Shown in pieces: positions 44,471 through 53,104 of a DNA stretch of 64,000 bases. The notes under the pieces were generated by a model. The model was given only the letters and a program-made list of their open reading frames with translations, did no database searches and was not told the DNA's origin. The stretch is taken from positions 1 through 64,000 of the forward strand of contig JACJXZ010000010.1 of NCBI GenBank assembly GCA_020636375.1, in the 5' to 3' direction. Origin of the DNA: Lewinellaceae bacterium (GTDB taxonomy: Bacteria > Bacteroidota > Bacteroidia > Chitinophagales > Saprospiraceae). Position numbers and translations under genes: made by a program. How positions within the stretch are numbered: position 1 is the first letter of the stretch; each line of letters starts with the position of its first letter.

Positions 44471-45592
44471 ATGAAAAAGACGAACCCTTCATTCTTCCAC
44501 CAGTGCCGCCTGCCGCTTCCCGGCTTACTGATCCTGTTTTTACTTGTTACCGGCTATCCGCTGCCTTGCTTACAGGCGCAACCGGTTCCGGAAAAAGGAG
44601 AAAGTATATTTGATCTCCTGAGCAAAAACGGCAAAGCTGTTCAGTTAGCCCTGCGAACGGATATGGACAAATTGATCAACGACCGGGCCAGAGAGGATGA
44701 TTACCAGCCGGCGAAACTTACTTATCCGGATGCCGGCGGTATAGTGGCACAACTGGAACTGGATGTGATCCCCAGGGGGAACTACCGGCGCAGAATCTGT
44801 GATTTTCCCCCGATCCTGTTCAACTTTTCCAAAGACGGCCTGGAGAAAATGGGGCTGGACAGGAGATACGACAAAATGAAACTGGTCACCTATTGCAAAG
44901 AAAATCCCGAAGCGGAGAGCCACCTCCTGAAAGAATACCTGGCCTACCGGATTTACAACCTGATCAGCCCCAAAAGCTACCGGGTACAACTCGCCCGGAT
45001 CACCTACCAGGACAGCGAAGGCAAACATGGAAATATGGAGCAATACGGCATACTGATCGAAGATACCGATGAGATGGCCCGCCGCATCGGCGGCTCGGAA
45101 TGCGAATGCTGGAACTATCCGCCGGACAGCATCTCCCTGGCTGATGAAAACCGGATGTCGGTATTTCAGTATATGATCGGGAACGAGGACTGGAGCGTTC
45201 AGACATTGCGGAACATAAAGTTGATCCGGCCCGATGACGGCAGTAAGACCGTTCTGGTGCCTTACGATTTTGACTTCTCGGGATTTGTCGAAACGCCCTA
45301 TGCTGTTCCCAACTCCCAACTGGGCATAACGAGCATCACTCAGCGAAAATTCCTGGGGTTCAAGGCCCGGCAGGAATTATTGACCGAAACCTTAAAAGCT
45401 TTTGATCTTAAACGGGAAGAGATCCAAGCCCTGATCAAAGGCTTTGACAAACTCATCAACGCAGAACGGAAGAAAGCCGCCAGGTACATCGATTCCTTTT
45501 ACAAAAAAAAGGTGCAGGAAAAGCTGGCCGAGGAAGCGCTGGAAAGCCCTTCGGGATTTCCGGAAGAGCAGCGAAATGCTGCCGGGAATTAA
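44471..45592 (+). CDS. CotH-like secreted protein, paralogue 3, divergent
   Basis: A 373-residue, more divergent paralogue. The N-terminus has a signal-like hydrophobic stretch (LPGLLILFLLVTGYPLPCLQAQ) after a 16-residue basic lead. LELDVIPRGNYRRRICDFPPILF, VFQYMIGNEDWSVQTLRNI and LVPYDFDFSGF keep the RGN, Asp/Asn loop and DFD features. A Cys pair ECECW in the middle is unique to this copy. The C-terminal 60 residues are Lys/Glu-rich and probably coiled. Whether it is active is unknown. Confidence 0.68.
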   Translation: MKKTNPSFFHQCRLPLPGLLILFLLVTGYPLPCLQAQPVPEKGESIFDLLSKNGKAVQLALRTDMDKLINDRAREDDYQPAKLTYPDAGGIVAQLELDVIPRGNYRRRICDFPPILFNFSKDGLEKMGLDRRYDKMKLVTYCKENPEAESHLLKEYLAYRIYNLISPKSYRVQLARITYQDSEGKHGNMEQYGILIEDTDEMARRIGGSECECWNYPPDSISLADENRMSVFQYMIGNEDWSVQTLRNIKLIRPDDGSKTVLVPYDFDFSGFVETPYAVPNSQLGITSITQRKFLGFKARQELLTETLKAFDLKREEIQALIKGFDKLINAERKKAARYIDSFYKKKVQEKLAEEALESPSGFPEEQRNAAGN

Positions 45593-45731
45593 ACGCCCAT
45601 TTGTATTGCCGTCACGCCGACGCCAGGAAAGGCCCCATTGCCGTCAACTCCCCGATGCCTTCTTCCGGGGAGACGGCCCTTCCGGTCATCCCGACTTCAT
45701 TTCCAATTAGTCTGGATACTTATGTGCCTGC

Positions 45732-47246
45732 ATGCCATGGTTGCCCCGGGCTACCCGTCTGATGTTGGACACTCTATGCCTCCTGCACCCGCTCGGCCTC
45801 GACTCCGCTCGGCTTTCCCCTTTCTGCTGTCCAGCGTTCGTGGGCATTGACTGGTTCAACATCGACTGGGCCAACCGGGATATGTACGACTGGTCGCACC
45901 CCGATGAACCCCGGCCCATCTACGAGCGGCTGATGGAAATTCCGGAATACCGGAACCGGTATTCCTATTACACGAAACGGTTTGTGGAAGAAATTTATAC
46001 CGAAGTGGCCCTCTTCCCCTACTTTAATGCACTCCGGAGCCAGATTGGCACCTATGTTTCTTCCAATCCCTACTATCCGCTTGACTACGGCTTCAATTAC
46101 AGTGATTTCCAGAACGCTTTCGACAACGAGACGCTGTATTTTCACACCAAGTCCGGCCTGAAACATTTTGTTACTGCCCGCCATGACGCTACGCTGGAGC
46201 AGTTACAACCCGCAGATATTGCCCCTATCCTCACCAACGTACAACACAACCGGCCTAACGCGCTGCAGGAACTGATCTTTACCGTGCGGGCAGAAGACGA
46301 CCAGCAGGTGGAAACAGCAGAACTCTGTTATCAGCTGAATGGACAGGGCAATACCTTTTGCGTCCCTCTTTTTGACGACGGCGCCCATCAGGACGCCGCC
46401 GCCGGCGACGGCCTCTACGGGGTGTCCATCCCTGCGCTGAACGGGCCGGCGGTCGTCTATTACTATATCCTGGCCAGCGACAACAACGGCCAGCAGAGCC
46501 GCCTTCCGCTTTGCGAAGCATACCAGTTAGCAGTAGGTGGCGCTTCGGCTCCTCTGGCCATCAATGAGTTCATGGCCAGCAACGACGTTACGGTGGCCGA
46601 TGAGGCCGGCGAGTATGAGGACTGGGTAGAAATCTACAATTACGGCACAGAGGCTGTTTATCTGGGCAGCCGTTACCTTTCCGATAACCCGGATAACCCC
46701 ACCAAATGGCAGTTCCCGGATATTTGGATACAGGCCGGCGAGTTCCTCCTTATCTGGTGCGACGACGATTCGGATCAGGGGCCGCTGCATGCCAGCTACA
46801 AGCTGGATGCTGATGGGGAATACATTGGCATTTTTGACGATGCTGCCCATAATTTCACTCTGGTCGACGGGCTGGAGTTCGGAGAGCAGGCCACGGACCA
46901 GGCCGTCGGCCGGCTGCCCGACGGCACAGGCAGTTTTCAGGTGGTGGCGCCTACGCCCGGCGCTTCCAACCAACCCCTTTCCGGCATAGCAGAGCCGGCT
47001 GGCCGGCCAGTAGTGTTCAGGGCCTTCCCCAACCCATTCCGGGAGGCGGTGACGCTGCGGGTAGAATCATCCGGGAGGTTCCGGTTTCGGGTATCCAATG
47101 CTCTCGGGCAAACCCTTCAGGAAGCGGAAAGCCAGGGAGGGCAGGAGCTGAACCTCGGCCTTCCCGGCCTGCCGCCAGGCCTCTACCTGCTGAGCGTACT
47201 GGAAGAAGGCCGGCCGGCACAAACAGAGAAACTGCTTAAAGAGTAA
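45732..47246 (+). pseudogene. 5'-truncated CotH / lamin-tail / type IX secretion protein
   Basis: A 504-codon open frame in which similarity begins only near 45843. Residues about 38-160 look like the C-terminal end of a CotH kinase domain (IDWFNIDWANRDMYDW, PEYRNRYSYYTKRFVEEIY, GLKHFVTARHDATLEQL). Then come a beta-sandwich, a lamin-tail domain (INEFMASNDVTVADEAGEYEDWVEIYN) and a type IX secretion sorting domain at the end (FPNPFREAVTLRV, GLPPGLYLLSVLEEG). The catalytic half and any signal peptide are missing; the first 37 codons read as unrelated sequence. It is probably a decayed remnant. The intact open frame leaves a small chance that it is a short expressed protein. Confidence 0.75.
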
Positions 47247-47419
47247 GGAAAAAGTGTTAAAAACCGATCCTTTTTCGTACTTTTCCCTATTCTATTGAGT
47301 TTTAATGTGCAGAGGGCGGAGAAAAAGGCCCAGGCAGTCCCCCCGCTTTATCCGGCGGCCCTTCTCTATCCTCTGCCGCCTATTTCTATTAACAATAAAG
47401 CGTCCCAAAAATTACAGTC

Positions 47420-48166
47420 ATGTATTCTGTAGCGATCATAGATGACCAGCCCAACTCCCGGAAAGTCCTGAAAAACCTGCTCTCACAGCTTTGCCCGGAT
47501 GTAGAAGTAGTCGGCGAAGCCGACGGCGTTTCCACCGGCGTGTCGCTGATCCGCCAGAAAAGGCCGGACGCTGTCTTTCTGGACATACAGATGGAGGACG
47601 GCATGGGGTTCGACCTGATCAAATTCTTTCCTGCGCCCGAGTTTAGCATCATTTTTACTTCCGGATACAACAACTACGCCACCGAGGCTTTCCGGTGTAA
47701 TGCCATCGACTACCTGCTCAAGCCCATCAACCCGGAAGAGCTGGTCAAAGCCGTCGAGAAGCTGAGCTACCGGGATGCCGACTGGAACCACCGCCTCTCC
47801 AGCATCATGGAAAGCTTCAAGCCGCATGAGGACAAAAAGCTGCGCCTGCCGACCACCAAAGGGTGGGCCTTCTGGAAGCTGGAGGACATCGTCCGCCTGG
47901 AAGCCAATGACAGCATGACTTTCTTCTTCAACAACAAAGCAGAACGGATACTGGTGGCCAAAACGATCAGCGCCAACCAGGACGTGCTGCCCACCAACCG
48001 CTTCTTTCGCTGCCACAAATCGCACATCGTCAATCGTGATTACGTCAAGGAAGTCCTCCGGGAAGACGGCAGCAGTTATGCGCTGCTGGAAGACGAGACG
48101 AAAGTGCCGATCTCCCGTCGGCGGCTGTCCAGTTTCCTGGAATGGCTCAAAGGTAACTCTCTTTAA
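47420..48166 (+). CDS. LytTR-type response regulator
   Basis: A 248-residue regulator. Residues 1-120 are a receiver domain: Asp 9-Asp 10 acidic pair (IIDDQPNSRKVL), the phospho-acceptor in PDAVFLDIQMEDG (Asp 53 or so), Thr/Ser in IIFTSGYNN and Lys in DYLLKPI. Residues about 140-245 are a LytTR DNA-binding domain (DIVRLEANDSMTFFF, NRFFRCHKSHIVNRDYV). Its partner histidine kinase, usually a 7TM or 5TM LytS-type protein, is not next to it. It converges with the DUF1761 gene. Confidence 0.92.
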   Translation: MYSVAIIDDQPNSRKVLKNLLSQLCPDVEVVGEADGVSTGVSLIRQKRPDAVFLDIQMEDGMGFDLIKFFPAPEFSIIFTSGYNNYATEAFRCNAIDYLLKPINPEELVKAVEKLSYRDADWNHRLSSIMESFKPHEDKKLRLPTTKGWAFWKLEDIVRLEANDSMTFFFNNKAERILVAKTISANQDVLPTNRFFRCHKSHIVNRDYVKEVLREDGSSYALLEDETKVPISRRRLSSFLEWLKGNSL

Positions 48167-48174
48167 GCAGGCAC

Positions 48175-48672
48175 TTACTTCCAGGCGCAGATGATGCCCC
48201 CCATCAGGGCAAAGCAAACGATCCAGAAGCCGGCATTGATGGCGATATATTTGAAGCCCTTGCGTTCGAATAAGGCGTTGACGCCCAAAACGGGCAGGGC
48301 GAGCGTGATGCCGGCAATAATGCCATGGAATGCGCCGTGTTTGAAAGTCCGGTAGTTGTCTCCGTACTTTTCCATGAAATCGGCGATGAACAGGCCGATC
48401 TCCGAGGAGGCGTCGCCAAAGCCCGGCTCGTCGAGCAGGATGGAGTAAATATGGCTTTGGTGGATGACGATGGCGTTGAGGGCGGCGGCAGCGAGGAAAC
48501 TCAGTACATAAGAAATGCCGAATATGGCCAGCATATTGGCGCCCTGCATCTTCTCTTCGGTCATTTCAGCCACTTTCATCCAGGCGGTGCCGAACACTTT
48601 CGGGTTGTACCAGACAAATCCAATGACCATAGGAATAAGAGCGGCGACGAGTAAGGCGACGATGTTCATCAT
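48175..48672 (-). CDS. DUF1761 membrane protein
   Basis: A 165-residue protein with four predicted membrane helices (VALLVAALIPMVIGFVWY; IFGISYVLSFLAAAALNAI; GIIAGITLALPVLGVNALF; AGFWIVCFALMGGIICAW). The signature GFVWYNPKVFGTAWMK near the start belongs to DUF1761. Function unknown. It lies tail to tail with the LytTR gene with eight bases between, so shared termination is likely. Confidence 0.8.
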   Translation of the reverse strand: MMNIVALLVAALIPMVIGFVWYNPKVFGTAWMKVAEMTEEKMQGANMLAIFGISYVLSFLAAAALNAIVIHQSHIYSILLDEPGFGDASSEIGLFIADFMEKYGDNYRTFKHGAFHGIIAGITLALPVLGVNALFERKGFKYIAINAGFWIVCFALMGGIICAWK

Positions 48673-48975
48673 GGTAGTGAAGGCTTTAGTTGTGGTAATG
48701 ATCGGATTGATACCGACGAACGCAAGGTTTTTGTTAAATACAACCCCGGGATGTCAGTATAAGCCTACAAAATACGGAATGAAATTTGTTTAGCAAAGCT
48801 AAACGTTTTGTTTCGCTAAACATTTTTTTGTTTTTAGACAGTTGCCCGTCAAACATTAGGCACTATTGGAAGCCCACAAGCCGAAGCTGCCTTCGATTGC
48901 CTGCCAACAGCCAACAGCGAAAAGCGAAAAGCCAACCGCGAACCGCCAACTCGCCCCCCCTCGAATAACAGCCAT
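48673..48975. other. Intergenic region, AACAGCCAAC-type repeats
   Basis: About 300 bases without a gene. An AT-rich TAGCAAAGCTAAACG / CGCTAAAC stretch (about 48792-48821) forms a weak dyad, and CCAACAGCCAACAGCG words fill about 48900-48950. Confidence 0.5.
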
Positions 48976-50088
48976 TCAGCCCAGCAGTTTGTTGGTCACC
49001 AGCACCCTTTGAGCTAAAACGCGGGCGAGGTTTCGCCAGATGATGGCCCGGTCGGCGTCTTCTTCCAGGGTATGGAGGGCGGATTCGCCGAAGAGGACGA
49101 CTTCTGTATCGGGGCTGGCCGCGACGACCTGGGCGGTGCGCTTCGTGTGTAGTATAAAGGCGATCTCTCCGAAAATATCCCCCTCTCCGAGTTGTACGAT
49201 GGTCTTGTTGCCGATCACAACCCGGAGCATTCCCTTGCGGACAAAGCCAAAAGCTTTTCCGCTGTCGTTCTCGGTGATCAGTACTTCATCTTCCCGGCAA
49301 TGGATAACGACGGCGCTTTTCAGGAACGCTTCCCGCCCCTTTTCGCTGAGCCCTTCGGTGATGGCGTGGTGGCTTTCGAATTCCTCTTCACTAGGGTAAT
49401 AGGCGGCGCCGGCCTGCAGGGCGCTGTTTTCGCGCACCAGCTGGTAATACCACTGGCATAGCGGTTGAAAGGCCTCAAAATTGACGCCGCGCATCAGGGG
49501 AAGCACGGGGGAGTGGATGATGGACAGGTAGTCGTAATCCGGCACGAAGATCATGGGAATGCGGAACAGGCCTTCGGCCGTTTTGCTAAGCGTCCCGATA
49601 GGGCGCATGCCCAGCCGTTTGTAGATGGAGTAGTGGCCTGGGTCGCAGGACATAAGGACGGCCTGCCCGCCGGCCTTGAGCACTTCGATGAAGCAGTGGC
49701 TGAGTAGCACTATGGCCGCCTGCGATTTCTGGTGGGCCGGATGGATGGACAATTGCCAGAATATGGCCAGGCCGGCCAGGCGCTCTTCATCGAAAAGGCC
49801 CAGCTGGTATTGTTCCTTTTTTCCCTGGATGGCCTTTACCTGGGGGGCGCCGGCCAGGTGAACGCTGGCAATGAGTTTCCCGGTGCGGGTATCCTGGCAG
49901 GCTGCCAGCTGGAACTTCAGCCTTTCCATGCCTTCTTCTCCCCACAGCCCATCTACCGTGCCGGCTTCCCTGGAGAGTTGCAGGCAATCCTGTACATCTT
50001 CCGTGCGGGTAGGGAAGAACGCCCGGTATTTTCCGATCCAGAGGTCCCATTGCAGGGATATTGCGTCGATCAGGCTCGGCCTTTCCAA
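48976..50088 (-). CDS. GNAT/FeeM-like acyltransferase fused to a cNMP-binding domain
   Basis: A 370-residue two-domain protein. Residues 1-230 look like an acyltransferase of the autoinducer-synthase/FeeM group (YRAFFPTRTEDVQDCLQLSREA, then FWQLSIHPAHQKSQAAIVLL and MSCDPGHYSIYKRLGMRPIG, a GNAT core). Residues about 245-365 are a cyclic-nucleotide-binding-like barrel (FVRKGMLRVVIGNKTIVQLGEGDIFGEIAFI, split across the loop). No DNA-binding domain follows. The layout suggests an N-acyltransferase under allosteric control by a nucleotide or another small ligand, similar in principle to mycobacterial cAMP-controlled Pat, where the order of domains is reversed. Substrate unknown. Single gene. Confidence 0.75.
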   Translation of the reverse strand: MERPSLIDAISLQWDLWIGKYRAFFPTRTEDVQDCLQLSREAGTVDGLWGEEGMERLKFQLAACQDTRTGKLIASVHLAGAPQVKAIQGKKEQYQLGLFDEERLAGLAIFWQLSIHPAHQKSQAAIVLLSHCFIEVLKAGGQAVLMSCDPGHYSIYKRLGMRPIGTLSKTAEGLFRIPMIFVPDYDYLSIIHSPVLPLMRGVNFEAFQPLCQWYYQLVRENSALQAGAAYYPSEEEFESHHAITEGLSEKGREAFLKSAVVIHCREDEVLITENDSGKAFGFVRKGMLRVVIGNKTIVQLGEGDIFGEIAFILHTKRTAQVVAASPDTEVVLFGESALHTLEEDADRAIIWRNLARVLAQRVLVTNKLLG

Positions 50089-50164
50089 GGTGTTTTTGTT
50101 TTTGTATTTGCTGATTTAAGAACCTTCAAAGTATGCTACCGTGCATGAAGGAGCCAAATGCCCT

Positions 50165-50292
50165 TAGCCACGAAGACCTGCCTGCGCGGCCGCGACCTCG
50201 CGGGCAGGCAGGCACCAAGCCTCAAAGACCCACAATTAGTGCCGTCTTAGTGTCCGTCCAGTCAGCCGGATAAATTTTTGTGTCTTGGTGGC
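50165..50292. repeat. GCCACGAAGAC...GTCTTGGTGGC repeat
   Basis: Inverted ends with one mismatch about 128 bases apart. The middle has a further dyad CCTGCCTGCGCG / CGCGGGCAGGCAGG. A fragment of the left end recurs near 29236. Confidence 0.6.
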
Positions 50293-50385
50293 AAAAAAGC
50301 GCCATGTACAGTAGTATGGCTTCAAAGTACAAAAAAGGTAGGAAAAGGCGGGCTCGTAGCCCGGATATACTTGAAAAGCAGGCGC

Positions 50386-50552
50386 AAAAAAAAAGGGTAG
50401 AAGTTGCCTTCTACCCTGGTGTGAGATTGGGCCGGTTCTTACCCCCCAAAACGAACCAACCCGCTCACTCCTTCAGGGCCCCGGAGGGGCCCTTGATTCT
50501 TTTGACCTATTGCGCGAGCAACGCGCCAACTACCCCCCAGTGTCAGCAACGT
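50386..50552 (-). ncRNA. Candidate small RNA ending in an intrinsic terminator
   Basis: On the minus strand GGGTAGAAG-GCAA-CTTCTACCC (50416-50395) is followed by nine T (50394-50386), a textbook terminator, yet no minus-strand gene lies upstream. A TATTGTTG at 50566-50559 differs by one base from TAnnTTTG and would give a transcript of about 165 bases with an AGCAACGTTGCT hairpin near its 5' end. I recognise no known RNA family. Confidence 0.35.
50475..50493 (+). terminator. GC-rich hairpin with a broken T-tract
   Basis: AGGGCCCC (50475-50482) pairs with GGGGCCCT (50486-50493) around a GGA loop and is followed on the plus strand by TGATTCTTTT. It lies inside the candidate small RNA on the other strand, where it would be an inner hairpin. 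Confidence 0.4.
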
Positions 50553-51033
50553 TGCTCACAACAATAGATCGTATGAAGCATTACGCTTCACAGTCATTCA
50601 GATATACCCGTACTGGCGATGTTTTTGGAAAGGGGGAAACCTGCCGGCAAAGGCAGCATCTGCTCTCTTCTTCATGGCTGGTTTTTCGACACAAGCCGGA
50701 AGAAGAAAGACGCCACCTTCATGTACGCGAAGGCATATCAATCTCTTTTCACAAGATGTGGTATGTAGACAGGAAACAGAAAGATACGATTCTTAACCTC
50801 TTTGAATGCTCTTTGGAAAGGTGAAACGGAACTATTGGCTCCAGGTTTCATTTCTGGTGTGCAAAATAAATATTTATTTGAAAATATTCAACATGGAGCC
50901 GGAAAAACTGACGGCGGAGGGCATATGGGCGGCACGTTCGCCATTTCTAATGTCAATTTGGCAGTTTTTTGTCCATGGCATACGGTTTGAAGTGGTCTTT
51001 TGCGCTAACCTGTCAAACAAAATCTTCTGAGCC

Positions 51034-52908
51034 ATGCAAAAGGGTAACATATCTGTACAGACGGAGAACATATTTCCGATCATCAAAAAATTCCTCTATT
51101 CCGATCACGAGATTTTCCTCCGGGAACTCATCTCCAACGCGGTGGATGCCACGACCAAGCTGAAGACGCTTGCCGGCCGGGGCGAAGTGAAGGGCGATAT
51201 CGGCGACACCACCATAGAGGTCATCATCGAGGAGGAAAACAAGAAGCTGATCATCCGGGACAAGGGGATCGGCATGACGGAAGAAGAGATCAAAAAATAC
51301 CTCAACCAGGTCGCTTTCTCCAGCGCTCAGGAATTCCTGGAGAAATACAAGGACGAATCTTCCATCATCGGCAATTTCGGTTTGGGTTTCTACTCTTCGT
51401 TCATGGTGGCCGACAAGGTGGAGGTCGTCACAAAATCCTGGCAGAAAAAAGCCAAAGGCGTAACCTGGACGTGCGAGGGAGACCCGGAATATACCCTGGC
51501 TGAAAACGACAAGAAAGAGCGCGGGACGGACGTGATCCTGTATATCAATGAAGAGAATAAGGAGTTCCTGCAGGAACACCGGATCGAACAACTGCTGGGG
51601 AAATACTGCAAATTCCTGCCCGTATCCATCAAGTTCGGAACAAAAACGGAGCAAATCACGGAAGGCGAAGGGGAAGAGGCAAAAGAAAAAGAGATAGAGG
51701 TTGACAATATTATCAACAACACCAGCCCCGCCTGGATCAAACAGCCTGCCGACCTCAAGGATGAAGACTACCAGGCTTTTTACCAGGAACTTTATCCTTT
51801 CAGCTCGACTCCCCTTTTCTGGATACACCTCAATATCGATTATCCTTTCCACCTGACCGGCATACTCTACTTCCCGAAACTGGCCAACAATTTCGAACTA
51901 CAGAAGAACAAGATACAACTGTACAGCAATCAGGTGTACGTGACCGATAACGTGAAGGACATCGTGCCGGAATTCCTGACCTTGCTGCACGGCGTAATCG
52001 ATTCGCCCGACATCCCGCTGAACGTCTCCCGGAGCTACCTGCAGGCCGACACCAACGTCCGCAAGATCACGGGGTACATCACCAAGAAGGTGGCGGATAA
52101 GCTCAGCGAGCTATATAAGAAGGACGAAGAGGGCTTTCGGGCCAAGTGGAACGATATTGGGGTTTTTGTGAAATACGGCCTCATTTCAGATGAGAAATTC
52201 TACGAGCGGGCCCTGCCGTTCACCCTCGTCAAAAATGTCGACAGCGAGTTCTTTACCATCGAGGCCTACAAGGAAAAGGTGAAGGCCAACCAGACGGACA
52301 AGCACGGCCGGGTGGTATTGCTTTACACCAACAGCCCGGACAGCCACGACAGCTTCATACAGGCAGCGAAGGCGGAAGGTTATGACATCCTGGTGATGGA
52401 CAACGTGATCGACAACCACTTCATGCAGCAACTGGAGTATAAGATGCAGGGCATCACCTTTGTGCGGGTGGATTCCGACACGGTAGATAACCTCGTGCAA
52501 AAAGATGAGAAAAAAGAATCCGTCCTGAGCGAAGAACAACAGAAGGCGGTAACTGAAGTCTTTGAAAAAGCCGTCGCCGAAGGAGGAGGGACGGTAGTCC
52601 TGAAAGCCCTTTCACCAGAGAGCCAGCCGGTGACCATCACCCGGCCGGAGTTCCTGCGGCGGATGAAGGAGATGCAGGCGCTGCAGGGCAACCAGTTCGG
52701 CGATTTCCCGGACTCCTTCAACGTCGTCGTCAACAGCAACCACCCTCTGGTTGCCGGCAAGCTGCTGGAGGAGGAAGACGAAGCGGCCCAGGCCGAAATG
52801 GCAGAATACCTCTACAAGCTCGCTTTGCTCGACCAGGGCATGCTGAAGGGCAGCAACCTCACGGCATTCATAAAGAAAAGCCAGGATTTGCTCAATCTTA
52901 AAAAATAA
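51034..52908 (+). CDS. htpG: Molecular chaperone HtpG (Hsp90)
   Basis: A 624-residue Hsp90. The N-terminal ATP-binding domain has FLRELISNAVDATTKL, IRDKGIGMTEEEI and GNFGLGFYSSFMVADKV, with the family Glu in RELISNA. The middle domain carries LNVSRSYLQADTNVRKI with the catalytic-loop Arg. The C-terminal dimerisation domain ends at LNLKK without an MEEVD tail, as in bacteria. Length is normal. A strong terminator overlaps its stop codon. The long 5' spacer may hold heat-shock control, though no known operator was recognised. Confidence 0.97.
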   Translation: MQKGNISVQTENIFPIIKKFLYSDHEIFLRELISNAVDATTKLKTLAGRGEVKGDIGDTTIEVIIEEENKKLIIRDKGIGMTEEEIKKYLNQVAFSSAQEFLEKYKDESSIIGNFGLGFYSSFMVADKVEVVTKSWQKKAKGVTWTCEGDPEYTLAENDKKERGTDVILYINEENKEFLQEHRIEQLLGKYCKFLPVSIKFGTKTEQITEGEGEEAKEKEIEVDNIINNTSPAWIKQPADLKDEDYQAFYQELYPFSSTPLFWIHLNIDYPFHLTGILYFPKLANNFELQKNKIQLYSNQVYVTDNVKDIVPEFLTLLHGVIDSPDIPLNVSRSYLQADTNVRKITGYITKKVADKLSELYKKDEEGFRAKWNDIGVFVKYGLISDEKFYERALPFTLVKNVDSEFFTIEAYKEKVKANQTDKHGRVVLLYTNSPDSHDSFIQAAKAEGYDILVMDNVIDNHFMQQLEYKMQGITFVRVDSDTVDNLVQKDEKKESVLSEEQQKAVTEVFEKAVAEGGGTVVLKALSPESQPVTITRPEFLRRMKEMQALQGNQFGDFPDSFNVVVNSNHPLVAGKLLEEEDEAAQAEMAEYLYKLALLDQGMLKGSNLTAFIKKSQDLLNLKK

Positions 52909-52955
52909 CTTCACTGCAACAACTATGAATCTCAGGCAGTGAAGTTATTTTTATC
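52905..52955 (+). terminator. htpG terminator
   Basis: ATAACTTCACTGC (52905-52917) pairs perfectly with GCAGTGAAGTTAT (52936-52948), followed by TTTTTAT. The left arm starts inside the TAA stop codon of htpG, so the hairpin forms directly behind the last ribosome. Confidence 0.85.
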
Positions 52956-53015
52956 CACTGCTATGCTGAACGGCAGCAACCTCAGCCTTAACCTCAAACC
53001 TTACGTTATTTGGTG

Positions 53016-53097
53016 GTGGGTTAAATCCGTTGAAGTTTCTGCGGAATTGGAGGGCGGACCTCCAGGTCCGCTGAATAGATCAACGGATTTAACCCAC
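53016..53097. repeat. Palindromic element C (18-bp inverted ends)
   Basis: GTGGGTTAAATCCGTTGA (53016-53033) is the exact complement of TCAACGGATTTAACCCAC (53080-53097). A second hairpin GCGGACCTCCAGGTCCGC is nested inside. It lies between htpG and the anti-sigma gene, ending 8 bases short of the latter's stop, so it may also end that transcript. Confidence 0.85.
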
Positions 53098-53104
53098 TAC
53101 CACG

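Larger units (their letters stand above)
50089..51033. other. Long intergenic region upstream of htpG
   Basis: About 945 bases with no credible gene. It holds a repeat with ends GCCACGAAGAC/GTCTTGGTGGC (50165-50292), a minus-strand terminator-like hairpin (50386-50416), a GC hairpin (50475-50493), and an AT-rich stretch (50860-50890) that could include the htpG promoter. Short open frames there have no recognisable features. Confidence 0.6.

Noticed and set aside
50510..50990. Short open frames upstream of htpG
   Set aside because: No family pattern, no plausible start signal, and they overlap hairpins and AT-rich promoter-like sequence.
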